From: Macrostomum hystrix
Lineage: Eukaryota > Platyhelminthes > Macrostomidae
Assembly: GCA_950097015.1 (NCBI GenBank)
Contig: CATNEN010000001.1
Coordinates: 27,433,001-27,497,000, forward strand
Length of the DNA: 64,000 nucleotides
Reading direction: 5' to 3'
The position numbers and the translations under genes are program-made. Below the pieces are notes generated by a model. That model was given only the letters and a program-made list of their open reading frames with translations, was not told where the DNA came from and ran no database searches. This document shows positions 33,206 to 46,400 of this stretch, piece after piece; positions within the stretch are counted from its first letter, which is position 1; every line of letters starts with the position of its first letter.

Positions 33206-35621
33206 ATGTCAGCCAAGTTTATCATCCGAGTTTGCCTTCTATTCCTAATGGGCGTTGGCGTCAGCCTGCTCATCAATGTCATTCAGGCGCAGCGAAGCCA
33301 CACCCTGATCACATCCGAGTGGCTCGGCCCCATTAAGTCCGGCATGTGGGTGCCACCCGTGTGCGGCATCTCATCCGGTAAGCTTTCTCTCAGTTATTTG
33401 ACCGCATGACTACATGAAAAATACCAAATAAACCAAGAAAACAAAGCCAAGTTTAGTTTTTAAGATATTTTACGAGATCTCGTAGAAGAAACTAGCTTGA
33501 TAACTGTTAATCTGCAATTATTTGTCAACTTTCACTTCGTATTATTATATTATTTACATTTTTTAAGTTATCTTTTGGGTGAAATATCAGTGCATCTACT
33601 TTAGTTATTGGGCCATCTACGCGCAAATAAGCCTTTTGGAATAAAAACGATTGTTAATCCTATCCTGTTCGTGTCTCATACCAGTAGGTTGATCTTTTTG
33701 AGTTGTTTTTATCCCTTATTTTTTATCTGATAAATGTATCTTAGACTTACTTATTTTATATTATTTTAACTTTTATCCCAGTTATTTACCTTATATGTTT
33801 TTATTCATTAATTATGATTTAGCACATACTTACTTTTATTATTTCGCTAATAATAATCTATAAAATTTTTGGCGTGTGTACTTTGCAAATGATTTCCCTG
33901 ATCCGAATTCAGTTTAGATTGCGCCTCGCTTGTAGAACTCTTGGGTGGGGTGAGCAAAGGAGATTCCCCCTAGGTCCCGCCCCGACCTTGGTTTATTCTA
34001 GGCCAGCGTAGGGAGTTTCCCGACCTTCACAATCTGGCAAGTTCGCTTGTCTTTCTCTCTTACCCATTAAAAGACGCAAAGGCACGATCTGGTGGCGTGA
34101 TGTGCTTGCAGTGCTGGGGGTTTCTCATCTGGCGTGTTTTGAGGTTGGGTCGCAAAGTACGCACGCAGAGCGCGATTCACCCCACACACGCACTCTGCTA
34201 CCCAACACACCCCAAAATTTCAGCCTTGCCTCTCTAGTCTCTTGTCGCTTGTGAACTGAAATGACGCCACTCCAAGGCTAGGGTGGCACGGCCTCTTAGT
34301 TCGGCCGCACTCCAACAGTCCACACCACACACGAAAAAAAACCAACTGGTAGTTCGTGTGCAGTACAGGCTGGCCAAGCTTGTTAGATTAGAACTGGAGG
34401 TGATGGGGTTGGTTAGGGGTAGCCTGACTGCGAACTTGTCTGGTCTCGCTGAACAGTCTAAACGATCGCGCGACTATCTAATGCGTTTTAAGTATTTTTA
34501 AAGCCTTCGCTATTCTGAGAGCAGCATTTTTTAGAAAGGGGTTGGTCTTTTGCTGGTGTTTTGTCGTTTTTGTTGACTATTTACTTTTCAAGAAAGTTTC
34601 AAGAAATAAATTTATATTTAAATAGGGTATAGCCAGTCAGGACTGCGGACTCAGTCAGAGTTGAGATTACTCAGCCAAGTTTTTAAACAGATTTGGCTCT
34701 TCGCCTTAGCTTGTTTTTGGAATTAGCTTGGAATTTTTATTATCTGTCACATGCTTATTAATATTATGTCGAATAGTTCAAAGTACGATTCGAGTGGGTG
34801 GAACGACTGAGTGCTCAAGAAGGGCGATTCTAATCGCATCGCAAGTTCTACTACTGACTCAAGATTCACAAACACAATGTCACATGTTTCAATATGCGCG
34901 CTTTCAGTTGTTGTTACACTGCTGTTGTTTAAGCTGAAGCTTGTCGATTGCGCTGATGTGCTGCACTTTATTATTATTTAATGCAGCAGACACGATATTT
35001 AGCCATGTTTGGTTTGCATTGAGTTGGTTAGAGTACACAAGTACAAAGTACAAAAACTACAATAACAAGATAGGGAAGGAATTTATCTTCAAATGGATTT
35101 GTCATAGTAGATTTCGAAGCTTATGAGCCTGATCATTTGATAACACCGTCGCCCCCACAGTGCTGATCGGCCTTCTTTATCCAACCCTGGACCGTCAGCT
35201 GGGCGACCCGGTGGCAGCCGCGGATCAGCGCAACGACTGGACGCCCGTCATCCGCTGCGTGGCCCTGTTCGTTGGCCTGAACCATGCCACTGCCAAGATC
35301 GACTTCATGTCGCACGAACAGCTGAGCCTCTGCCTGGCCTGCATGAGCCTAGGCCTGTGGTTCTACTTCGATGGCTCGCGATCGGGCCTCGGCCTCAGCC
35401 TGGTCATCGCCCTGCTGGCCAGCGCAGTCAACCAGCTCATGATCTCGCTGGACGCTTACAGACCATCGGTGGACTTTCACCACGTCCGCGCCTGGCTGCC
35501 CTGCATCTTCTTCAGCGGCTCCGTCACCATCGGGCTGGTGGGCCGGCAGCTGGCCAAGTGGGACTGCCTCGGCTCCGTGGGTGACTCGCTGCGCGCCGGC
35601 CTCAAGTCGCACTCAGAGTGA
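33206..35621 (+). CDS. INSIG: INSIG, ER sterol-sensing regulator
   Basis: Two exons, 33206-33377 and 35161-35621, joined in phase 1, giving 210 residues. INSIG is a six-helix endoplasmic reticulum protein that binds oxysterol, retains SCAP-SREBP and recruits HMG-CoA reductase for degradation. Recognisable family blocks are WVPPVCG just before the splice site, then GLLYPTLD, RCVALFVGLNHATAKIDF, LSLGLWFYFDGSRSGLGL and WLPCIFFSGSVTIGLVGRQL, which match vertebrate INSIG in order. The first hydrophobic helix is FIIRVCLLFLMGVGVSLLIN. Length is close to human INSIG2 (225), with a short N-terminus. Donor is GTAAGC at 33378; acceptor is CCCCACAG before 35161. This is one of few introns here (1.78 kb) without a minisatellite. 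AATAAA lies at 35784. Confidence 0.92.
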
Positions 35622-35783
35622 CTTGAGCAGCCTTCTCTTAGCCACCTTCCTTCCTGCCGCATTTCTTCTTCTGTTGTGTTTGTTCTGCTTTTGCCGGGCT
35701 CTACTCGACTGTCAGTTTGATTATTGTGGCGTTTATGTTATCATTGGAATCATAATGGCCAGATATTTATAATTAAACAAAGT

Positions 35784-35789
35784 AATAAA
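35784..35789 (+). terminator. Poly(A) signal of INSIG
   Basis: AATAAA about 165 bases after the stop codon at 35621. Confidence 0.5.
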
Positions 35790-36579
35790 TCCCAGTTTTA
35801 CCTGCATTTGCCCCACCCAAATTATCCCATTCAAGCCCTGCTTTGTTATGATATTCTTAGAGCACTATTCTAACCTTAAGAGTTATTATTTTTTATCAAG
35901 CGATGGTTACCATCCACTGTGGTGCCCCGTTTCTGTTGTGTACTACAATCTACAATGGGCCATCTGCGCAAATGTTTTGCTATTGCGCAGATTACTAATG
36001 TAAATGTACTGGTGCATGGCTATCTGGTTGCTGGTATTCACGTATGAGCCATTCATAAGTCTTTATTCAGTAGTTAACAATCGAATTCTATCCGGTGCTT
36101 CAGCTAGTAGCGAACAATGTGCTACTTACATCTAGTACTTTAGTAGTATTAGCTGCGTTTTCTCTCCAAAATTGTTTCAAATTAATGTACAACAAATCTG
36201 ATTTGAAATCGGGTATCATGGGTAATCGTTTGTTTTTTTGTTTTTATTTTCAATCGATGTATGTAAAATATCAGATTTATTCATAAAAACTGTTTGTTGT
36301 TTGGGATAGATCTCAGGGCACTAATGTTTGGATTCGATAATATAATTTTTGAAATGATTTCCATTGTTGGTGCCGTGTCATGGTGAATGGCAATTTTGCA
36401 GAGCTCGGATCTATCCAATAAGAAAATTTAGCTCTGTTTTTCATTATTTTTCAAAAATGGGAAGAAGCTCGAAGTGTTTAAACTGCTACTACTTATTCGA
36501 CATATAATTAGTAAGGTCTATTACATGAAAGGAGAGTTCTTTAAGAATAGTACAGTAGTTCAATGCATATTTGTACGTG

Positions 36580-37000
36580 TAGTGCCCGTGTTTCTCAGGT
36601 CGGCTGCTCACTAAGGCCGTTGTGTGTTGAAGCCGGTTTGATTGGCACGGCCTTGGCCTCGTCCTTTCTCAGCCTCCTCCCCCGTCCGTGCTCAGAGTGC
36701 CCTGTACCACCATCTGATTGGCTGGGCATGGGCTTGTCTGCCAACCCTTACCCCGGCCCTGCGTGGCGTTGCCCCTCCCGCCAATCAGCTCTGCGTAGCT
36801 TTGCCCCTCCCGCCAATCAGTTCTGCGTAGCTTTGCCCGGCCAGCGCGTACAACCCTACCCCGATCCCTGCGCGCTGGAGGCTTGACTTTGCGCACCTCC
36901 CCCCCCCCCTGTCTTCCCCCCTGCTGCCCTATTTGTTTTTTTATTACCTGCCCGTGCCGGGGCTACCGCGCTGGCGCCGCCGAACTTTAAGATTCGAACT
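36580..37000 (+). promoter_or_regulatory. CpG-rich region with tandem CCAAT boxes
   Basis: A GC-rich island in AT-rich surroundings. GCCAATCAG occurs at 36780 and 36812 inside a 32-bp tandem duplication (TCTGCGTAGCTTTGCCC is shared), and ATTGGC occurs inverted near 36717 and 36640. This looks like a core promoter or a long terminal repeat; no terminal duplication was found that would settle it. Confidence 0.45.
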
Positions 37001-37043
37001 ATAAAGACGGTCTCTTACTGCGAAGTCTCAAGAATTATTGCCT
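37001..37043 (+). other. Spliced-leader-like sequence
   Basis: The stretch reads TAAAGACGGTCTCTTACTG then CGAAGTCTCAAGAATTATTG. From memory this closely resembles the Macrostomum spliced leader, differing by a substitution, a short insertion and the last bases before the ATG. No GT splice donor follows, so it is not an intact SL RNA gene. It lies directly under the CCAAT-box region. Confidence 0.5.
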
Positions 37044-37066
37044 GCAAATATACCGAACTTGCCAAA

Positions 37067-37705
37067 ATGGTGTCATCCTGTCATTCTGCGTTCCAACCGG
37101 TAAGTGCTGCATTCGTGTCTTTCCTTTCGGAGTGCCCGGCCTGTACGGAGTACTGTATCTTGCTTAGAAGTGCTGTGTGAGCGTCCTAACGCCACCAGTG
37201 CCAGGCTGAAGTAGAGCGTCCTAACGCCAGGTTCAGTGATTTTTAATATTATAACTGTAGGCCGGGGATCCCAAACCGACCAATGTCACTATATACATGT
37301 TCGCGTAATCGGTTGGAGTTAGACTACAACAGAAAATGGCTCACTAGCGACGAAATTATTCTGCCTACCCACCCACAGCAACAAGGGATCCACCAATACT
37401 CACAATGCGCCCTATACAGCTTTTAAAAAGAACTAATTAATCTAGCTAAATATGTAGCTCTTTTTAGATTTGATGTCGCCCCCTTCAGCTTCCCGCTCCT
37501 GAGCTCCCAAGGGTTGTGAGAGGGTAGGACGGACGAAAACGAAAAACAACGAAAAGTCTCAGTGGGTGTTTTGTTGAATGTAAATTCAAGTTGCGAAGGT
37601 CGTTGCAAAACAATACTTTTACGAGTATAAATATAGCGTTTTATATATTCTTTTTACTTATAGAGGCCTCAATGGAGTCTGAGGCATTAAAAAGAAAGAG
37701 AAAGG
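37067..37705 (+). CDS. Speculative two-exon gene start
   Basis: ATG in good context (GCCAAAATGG) at 37067 opens an 11-codon exon ending CCG|GTAAGT at 37099. A possible second exon, about 37664-37705, lies between TTATAGAG and AAG|GTAAAA. It would continue in frame as ASMESEALKRKRK, a basic patch. No family is recognisable and no further exon was found before the satellite at 38170. The coordinates mark only what would be its first two exons. Confidence 0.2.
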
Positions 37706-38169
37706 TAAAAAAATAACCAGCTAATTATGAAAAGAAAGAAAAATGTTAGAAAACTCGACTTGCAATAAAAAAATCTATTGTAAATAAAATAAAGCATTTG
37801 GAAACACGACGCCGCACATTCAGTTGCTAGTCAATTCTGATTGGCTCAGGTGCTGATGCCACACCTATTGATGGTGACCGTCTCTGACTCATATTATTTC
37901 TGGGTGAATCGAGTTTCTGGAAAAAAACAAATTGCAGAATGGGAGTTAAGGGGTGCGGTTAGTGTTAAACAGTCCCGCTATATTAGGAGTAGAATCAAAC
38001 AATTGGCTGCAAACTTCACTACCAAAGGGCTACTTAACTAGGTTATCTAGGTAACTAGGTTCGCGGGTAAAACCAGCAAGTAATCAATGCTTTACTGGCA
38101 AAACTATGAGGCCGCAATAATGTAACTTAGCTAAAAACTAAGCACTGCCTTTTTAATCAAGATTTAATT

Positions 38170-38500
38170 TGACAAGAACTGGGGGAGTAAAGGACAGTCT
38201 TGAGGATCTGGGCGAGTGAAGGACAGTCCTGAGGATCTAGGCGAGTGAAGGACAGTCCTGAGGATCTGGGCGAGTGAAGGACAGTCCTGAGGATCAGGGA
38301 AAGTGAAGGACAGTCCTGAGGATCTGGGCGAGTGAAGGACAGTCCTGAGGATCTGGGAAAGTGAAGGACAGTCCTGAGGATCTAGGCGAGTGAAGGACAT
38401 CCTGAGGATCTAGGCGAGTGAAGGACAGTCCTGAGGATCTAGGCGAGTGAAGGACAGTCCTGAGGATCTAGGCGAGTGAAGGACAGTCCTGAGGATCTAG
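38170..38500. repeat. 29-bp minisatellite
   Basis: About 11 copies of a 29-bp unit, GTGAAGGACAGTCCTGAGG plus ATCTGGGCGA. It shares CTGAGGATCTGG with the 29-bp array in the intron of the adjacent phosphatase gene (39785-39920). Confidence 0.94.
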
Positions 38501-39092
<592 letters not shown>

Positions 39093-39138
39093 TGCTTGAA
39101 TCCCAGAAATGAAACAGAAGAACATCAGATCAAGAAAA

Positions 39139-40361
39139 CTAAAAAACTAGCAAACTAAAAACTGAGCACGGAATATCGATCTGCTCACCGACGCAAACTC
39201 GATCGCCATTGTTGTTGTTGGCCCCGCCGCCTTCTTCGAAGTCGCAGCCACCATCTTTGCTGGCATTTGCAAGTGTGCCACAGCCGCCACAGGTTCCAGC
39301 ATAGCTGGGGCGCAGGTACAGGCTGACCAGAAGAGCCACCACAACGCCAATGATCCCACCGCCAACCACATCGCTCAAGTGGTGCATGTAGTCGCTGACG
39401 CGGGTGGCACACACAGCGAGGCCCCAGACCAGCATAAAGCACTGCAGCAGCAACTTCACAGCGTGGCCCTTCGAGAAGGTGAACCTGGACTGCAGGTAGA
39501 GGGCGGCGAACAAAGTCGAGTACATGCTGTGCGATGAGTGGCCAGACGGGAAGGACAGCATGGACTCGCGGTACTTCTTCAGGTCCTGCGGCCGGCAGAA
39601 CTGTCCGGGGTTCATGGGCAGATGCGCGGCGCAGTTGGCGATGTACTGAGCGGAGCTGATGTTGGCATGGCACACGGCCAGGAAGTGGGGCCGATGTCGG
39701 CCTATGATGATCTTGATTGTCACTGTCACCACCTGAGGGGTGTAGGATGAGGCAGGTGCGCAGGTGATCCCGCTAAAATTGAATGCTGCGGTGGATAATG
39801 CTGAGGATCTGGAAGGCTGGTGGATAATGCTGAGGATCTGGAAGGCTGGTGGATTATGCTGAGGATCTGGAAGGCTGGTGGATTATGCTGAGGATCTGGA
39901 AGGATGGTAGTTTATGCTCAGGTGGGGATTAATGAGGCTCTATTGTACTATTTTATCCTAACCTCGGTGAACAATGAGCCCAGGGCCGCCAGCAGCAGTC
40001 CCCTGGCGATGGCCACGGTAGCTCGGGTGCAGCCGGACTCAGGTTTGAGTCCGCAGTTGGCAAGGCAGGTCGCGTAGGTTCGATCTGATTGGCTGGCCCG
40101 GCAGCCACTGCGCAGGGCGTGCCGAACGATCTCAACGATGAGCACAGTGAGCAGAATAATCGAGAAACCCACCAAGGCCGCCACCATCGTGGTGACAGTG
40201 TCGGGCTTGTAGCGGTAGCTGATGCTGTGATCGTTGCAAAAGAAGTCGCGTTGAAAAGGCTGCACAGCAAATTGAAAGACGCACACGTAGGCCCACAGGA
40301 TGACAAAGACGGCCACAGCCGTCAGCAGGTTGGCGACCTCGCTGCCTGGCAGACAGGCCAT
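39139..40361 (-). CDS. Lipid phosphate phosphatase, PAP2 family (PLPP type)
   Basis: Two exons on the minus strand, 40361-39963 and 39732-39139, phase 0, giving 330 residues as read. PLPP enzymes are six-helix membrane proteins that dephosphorylate phosphatidate, lysophosphatidate and sphingosine-1-phosphate on the outer or luminal face. All three catalytic motifs are present: KIIIGRHRP followed by HFLAVCH, FPSGHSSHSMY, and TRVSDYMHHLSDVVGG (T where S is usual in the SRxxxxxHxxxD box). The first helix is LLTAVAVFVILWAYVCVF. The acidic, Asn-rich tail NASKDGGCDFEEGGGANNNN is followed by a GTGAGC at 39188-39183, which could be a donor to an unseen last exon; otherwise translation ends at 39139. 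Donor at 39962 is GTTAGG, weaker than others here. The 230-bp intron carries a 29-bp satellite. It is divergent from CFAP46. Confidence 0.92.
39785..39920 (-). repeat. 29-bp minisatellite in the PLPP intron
   Basis: About 4.5 copies, GGTGGATTATGCTGAGGATC plus TGGAAGGCT. It has the same period as, and shares 12 bases with, the array at 38170-38500, 1.3 kb away on the other side of exon 2. Confidence 0.88.
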
Positions 40362-40556
40362 TGTACGACCGTATGGCAGACTATTTGGCTGGCTAATCAG
40401 GCAGGTGAAAATTCAGGCTGTTCTGCTGGCGAAGCTGGCAGCTGAAAACATTCAGCATGGCGCATCGTTCAACAATGGCCTGCCTACACCATACCCTATG
40501 ATGCATACCCGTCCTGAATCCTGCATCCATCTTCTAAACTCCCCCTGCATCCATCT

Positions 40557-40790
40557 CTTATCTCAGTGGCAGAGCGGTGAACGCGTTTTCCTCTCGCGTC
40601 AGGGTCCCAAAGTTCGATTCCGCGGCGAGGCCACATTTATTTGGGGCGGAGAGAAGGCTTTGGGGGCTTGTCGTGCAATTTACGCACTTGAGGGCCAACC
40701 TCCAAGGCACAGTAAAGTACACACTGCCTGAGGATGAGAAAGCCAGAGCAGATGTGCACACCTGTGTAAATAGATAATAAATAAAAATGC
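40557..40790 (+). mobile_element. tRNA-derived SINE, family A
   Basis: The head has a Pol III A box (CAGTGGCAGAGCGG) and B box (AGTTCGATTCC) 34-45 bases apart. Then follow the family body GGCTTGTCGTGCAATTTACG, GAGGGCCAACCTCCAAGGC and CACACTGCCTGAGGATGAG. It stops earlier than the copy at 50799-51180 and ends in an ATAATAAATAAAAA tail. Confidence 0.8.
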
Positions 40791-40799
40791 GAATTGATT

Positions 40800-43465
40800 G
40801 CGAATATACGTGATTGCGAATCAAAGAGAATTTTAATTCTCACTAAATACAAAAATAGTCAGTCTGAGCTTGAATACATTCTGAGACATCCGGTCTGTCT
40901 CATTTGGGGCCTCATTTGGGGAAATTACACAAGTAACTTACTTTTGTTACAACTCAGCTTGATGCTACTAATGTACATGTGAATACTATCCCCTCAGCAG
41001 TAAAAAACCAACGTTTACCCAGCAGCAGAGAACCAATTCCCCCCAAACAGAAGAGAACCTCCATAATACCAGAATGGAGGCTACTTGCAGGCTACCAAAC
41101 CCCCAGCAAGAAATATTTGCCATCTTTCTTTGACAGGAAACCATTGCCCCCATATAGCAGAGAAACTATTTTACTCATCCCAGAGGCAACAAATATCTCC
41201 CATTACATCTAGAAAACTGTTAGACACATTTAGAAAACTGTTGGACACTTTTATATATATAGACAAACCCAGGACATTTAGTAATGTTAGGATCTCACTT
41301 AGCATTTTATGTTGTCATATCCAAATGGAAATGCTTACAGATGGAAGAAACATTGAACACTCAGTTCATCGATTAATAGTGCAAAAAATCATTTCATTTC
41401 ACACTTCTTTGAATAGTTAAAAATAATTAAGCTAAATATAGAACTTGAAACTACTACGAATAAATCATAAAATATTTTTTGTCTATTTTTCTATTTAATT
41501 TAAATATTTAATTATAAATTAAATTTAATTAATTAAAAAATTATGACTACTTTTTAAGTACACTTTAGGGAAGATGGTTCATATAGTCGTTTTGATCTTT
41601 TCTTGTAGCTTAGCTAGCTGATATGACTGTACTGACTTTACAAACTCATCAAAGTACTTTGACTGGGCAACTAAATAGCTTAAAAACACTCCCTACATAA
41701 TTATATTATAGATTAAAATTATTTAATCAATTAAAAACTGCAAAAGACAAATATATTGAAGTTGCAAACGATCTGATGCACTTTCTGCCATTCCTTCTAT
41801 TAGTAGTATCCACTTAAAATGGAGTAGGAACACCATTTGGGCCAGTCAAGTCTATACATAAAAATGTATTCTTTTAATTTTGACTAACAGTAACACCCGC
41901 GAAAACTTTTGAAATAATTAAAAAAAGACTGTACCAGCTGCAAAACATTTCAAATTAATTGGTTTATTTACCTAGTTAAAAAAGAAATCGCGATTTCGCC
42001 AAACAGACTTTTTTAGCGAGAGAACAAATAGATAATTGTAAAGTTTTGTTATTCCGCTCTACTGCAATTTTTTAAACTAGATAGTTTTTCATTGAAAAAA
42101 ACGACGTGAACTATATATAGCTGCATTTTTTTCTAGCAATTTCGAGTTAAGCATAAGTTTCGCCGATTGTTCTAATACCTCACTATTTTATTATTTTATT
42201 CATATTATTTATCCTGATGAAGGTCTGTCAAAATTGCAAACGCACCACCTCCTATTTATAATCAGCTCGACCTTTGACAGACAACCGGATCACGTGCTCC
42301 GCCAGACAGACGTTGATTGGTTGAAAAGGGAGTGGGTTGGGCGCATGATGTGATTTACGAGCTAAAAGGTTGACAGATAAGAATTGCATTATGATTTATA
42401 GCCCATAAAAATAAGGGAAAGCTGGAGGGATCGGATGACGAGAGCAAAAATGAAGATTTGGTTCATTACTATATATGATATACATAGGAGACAGGAGGGA
42501 GGTGGATGCGCATTGACAGGTGGGGATTATTTATGAGGGGAGAACACAGGAAAGGAAGGTGGTGGATGAACGCTGGAAAAAACCCAAAAGTCATAAAAAT
42601 AGGAAAATGGAGGGTGAATTTGACAGGTGCATAAAACCACCCAAAAAATAAATTTACGACCGGAGGAGGGGTTGGTGTTCAATGTCACAGGAAACAGTTG
42701 GAGTCATTGGAAAGGGATTGGAAAAGTGAATTATTTAGATAATTTATTAAAACGACAAAGAAAGTCTATATATAACGGCACCTAAACCGTCGCTGTTACA
42801 TCAAATTGTATCATAAGCAAATATGCTCACTAAAAAATAACAGATTGCATAGATAGTGGACAACTTGTTAAGTGGGGTGTCGTTTTTTGATTGCACGTAT
42901 AATTTTCTAATACATGCAAAATTAAATTAACAAATTTTACAGAATTAATTGCTGTTTTCAAAGGCTATTTTAAACTATGCACTAGAGTCGTAATAATGAG
43001 CTACATAAAATAACTAGGTTAAAATAGGTTCAAGTAGTCCTTTCTTGATCTGGTTGTATTTACAGATAAATATAATTTTCTTTTTCGATTTTAGGGTTAC
43101 GTGTACATGTCGGGAGCATAATCCAGATAATTTACGACACTCACTGCTTTACGCCTTTGGCAAAAAAAAACAAAAACAACTTACCAGGGCAGCAGAAATA
43201 CGAAAAAAATCAAGCAAATAACGCCAATAATTATTTTCTTTAGTGTTTGAAACATTTAAAAAATACCTTAAACTTTTTTGGTGTACAGCCAAATCTTGTT
43301 GCTAACATTTCTAAAAGTGTCAAACTTAAAATTCACTTTTCGTGACACATTTTTTGTGTGTACAGCTGCATGATACCAGGCCACTTGACGTGAAATATTA
43401 CCGTCTCTTTTTGCTCTCTTTGGAACTGCAAAGCAGTGTTTTAACACTGCATCTGTGGGACAAAA
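40800..43465. other. Spacer between divergent PLPP and CFAP46 genes
   Basis: AT-rich single-copy DNA; 42260-42380 is less AT-rich and includes GTTGATTGGTTG (inverted CCAAT). No gene, RNA or transposon was recognised. Confidence 0.4.
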
Positions 43466-46400
43466 ATGGATTCTCATCTTCGACAGTTAATTAGACAGGC
43501 TCAGCAGTCACCAGAGAGTAAGCGAAATACTTTTCATAATAATTTTCTGAAAAAAAACGACTAAAGAATAATTTATTTTCTCTACATAAAGATATCGAGC
43601 TATTTAGAAAAAATTTTTAAATTTTTTTTATATTTATAAAGTAAATATTAACATACTTTTAATTTAAATATGTTAAGTTGTGTGGTGTCGCTGATTATTG
43701 CATTTTTTAATTACTTTTGTTATGAGTTCAATTTCAATAAACTTAACTTTGCAAAAAATCAAAGCAAAGTTTCTGAACGGCAATGAATGCTTGGTTGAAT
43801 TACGTGATTTAACAAAATATAAATAAATTTCATGCTAAGCAATATTGCATGGTAATATTATTTTTTTTATATAATTTTTTTTATTGTAAATATGAAATTT
43901 GCATCTTGATCGGACGATGTAACTAAATGTAGTGTTGCAATGCTACCAAGAATTTTACTCTTTTTAAAATCTTTATCTGGTTATAAGAAGTATAAATATT
44001 ATAATTATTCGAAAATACATTAAAAATCTGAACAATTTTAGCTGCGGCAGTCAATCTGACAGAAGTGTTTACCAACATCAAGTCCATCCTAGCTGACAAG
44101 AAGCCAAATGAGAGTCTTCCTGTTGGATTTGACATTTTCGTATTGTTAGCTGAGGAAGCAGTTAAGGTAATTAACAAATATCTCTTGCTTGTGTCAGATC
44201 GAATCGTTTGATTTTTTACATCTATCTTCACCAACCTTGTGCAGAATGGACTTGACGACATCAGCAAGGAGTGTCTTCGCATCTACCTGTCCCTAGATGC
44301 GCCAAACAATCAGTTCAGAGCGAGGGCATTCCTGGCTCAGGCAAAGCTGCTGCAGCCCAGCAGCTCGGAGCATCCGGTAGGTGGCTGAAGTTGCTATCGG
44401 TTCAAGCAGTTAGGCTGGCTGATTCCAGCACCATTTTACACCAGCATGCCATTCTATTCCCCATTCCAGCCATTCTATTCCCCATTCCAGCCATTCTATT
44501 CCTCATTCCAGCCATTCTATTCCCCATTCCAGCCATTCTATTCCTCATTCCAGCCATTCTATTCCCTATTCCAGCCATTTTATTCCTCATTCCAGCCATT
44601 CTATTCCCCATTCCAGCCATTCTATTCCCCATTCCAGCCAATTCTATTCCTCATTCCAGACATTCTATTCCTTATTCAAGCCATTCTATTCCCCATTCCC
44701 ACAGGAGGCCCTCGAGAAGCCGGTGGCCTACGTCCTGAAGACCATCGAGCTGTGCCGCAAGACTCCAAAGTATCACTTCCTGGTGTTTAACGCATCCGTC
44801 GTGTATTCCGAACTCGTGCGGCCGTTCTTGAAGCCGCACTTTCGCCGCTTTCTCTGCCAGTCCCTCAGCCAGGTGGTGAAGGCGCTGGAGGCCATCGATG
44901 ACAAAGACTATGAGTGGCGCGCTGAGCTGCTTAAGTGAGCCTCAAAAAATATTTTTTTCTGCCGTGTCTCTCTTCTTTTTCATCGCCACTTTCAGCACTC
45001 CAACCCTCCCTGAAGTGTGGAATATTCAGGCACATATCCCTCCCTGAAGTGTGGAATATTCAGGCACTTATCCCTCCCTGAAGTGTGGAATATTCAGGCA
45101 CTTATCCCTCCCTGAAGTGTGGAATATTCAGGCACTTCAAACGTTTTACTAAAGCCTCCCAAAACGTATCATTCCCTCCCTGCCTCAGAATCCTTCTCGA
45201 GTGCTACCTGGACGCGGGCCTACGCAAAGAGGCCCTCCTGCTGGCAGAGCAGGCTGCCAACTTCGTCACCAAGAACGTGCCCGGCCACTTCAAGGACCTC
45301 CTGGAGCTCATCAGCGTCAACAGCCTCGGCGAGCACGGCAAACTGCAGTGGTGGATTCGCGGCTCTGCGGAGCTGGCCATCTACTACAAGCTGTGCAAAC
45401 TGAAAGTGTGAGGACCGGTCTGTCACTTGTCACTGCTGTCACCTGTCACTGCAGTCTCCTGTCACTGCAGTCACCTGTCACTTCTGTCACCTGTCACTGT
45501 TGTCACCTGTCACTGCTGTCACCTGTCGATGCTGTCATTTGTCACTGATGTCACCTGTCACTGCTGTCACCTGTCACTATTATCAGCTGTCAATGCTGTC
45601 ATTTGTCCCCGTTCTCACATGTCACAGCTATCACCTGTCACTATTATCATCTGTCAGATGAAGTTAAAATTCAGCCAATTGTTTATAAACTTGGATAGAC
45701 AAGCAACTGTGATATGCCTTGTAAGCCAAACACCTATTCAACACCAGAGCCATCAAAGAGCGAGATGCCGAGGTCCAACCCGCCCAGGAGATGGCGAAGA
45801 TCTACCGACAGTTGCTGGCTGAGGATGACGTCACTGTGCAAGCGCCGAAGGGCAAGAAAGACGCCAAGTGAGTGAGAGCTGTCCTTGTGTCTGCCTGCAA
45901 CTGTCCACAGACTGTATAACTGTACCAGCACTGGCCAACAATACTCTCTTGACTAATCAGTTCCCTTTTGAATCCCATCCTATCCTGTCCTATCCTATCC
46001 TATCCTATCCTGTCCTATCCTGTCCTATCCTGTCCTATCCTGTCCTATCCTATCCTGTCCTATCCTGTCCTATCCTATCCTATCCTATCCTGTCCTATCC
46101 TGTCCTATCCTGTCCTATCCTATCCTATCCTATCCTATCCTGTCCTATCCTGTCCTATCCTATCCTATCCTATCCTATCCTATCCTGTCCTATCCTATCC
46201 TATCCTATCCTGTCCTATCCTGTCCTATCCTGTCCTATCCTATCCTATCCTATCCTATCCTGTCCTATCCTGTCCTATCCTGTCCTATCCTATCCTGTCC
46301 TATCCTGTCCTATCCTGTCCTATCCTATCCTATCCTATCCTGTCCTATCCTGTCCTATCCTGTCCTATCCTATCCTATCCTATCCTATCCTGTCCTATCC

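Noticed and set aside
36563-36896. 107-codon frame in the CpG-rich region
   Set aside because: Its amino acid composition simply follows GC-rich repeats of the CCAAT-box duplication; no domain is visible.
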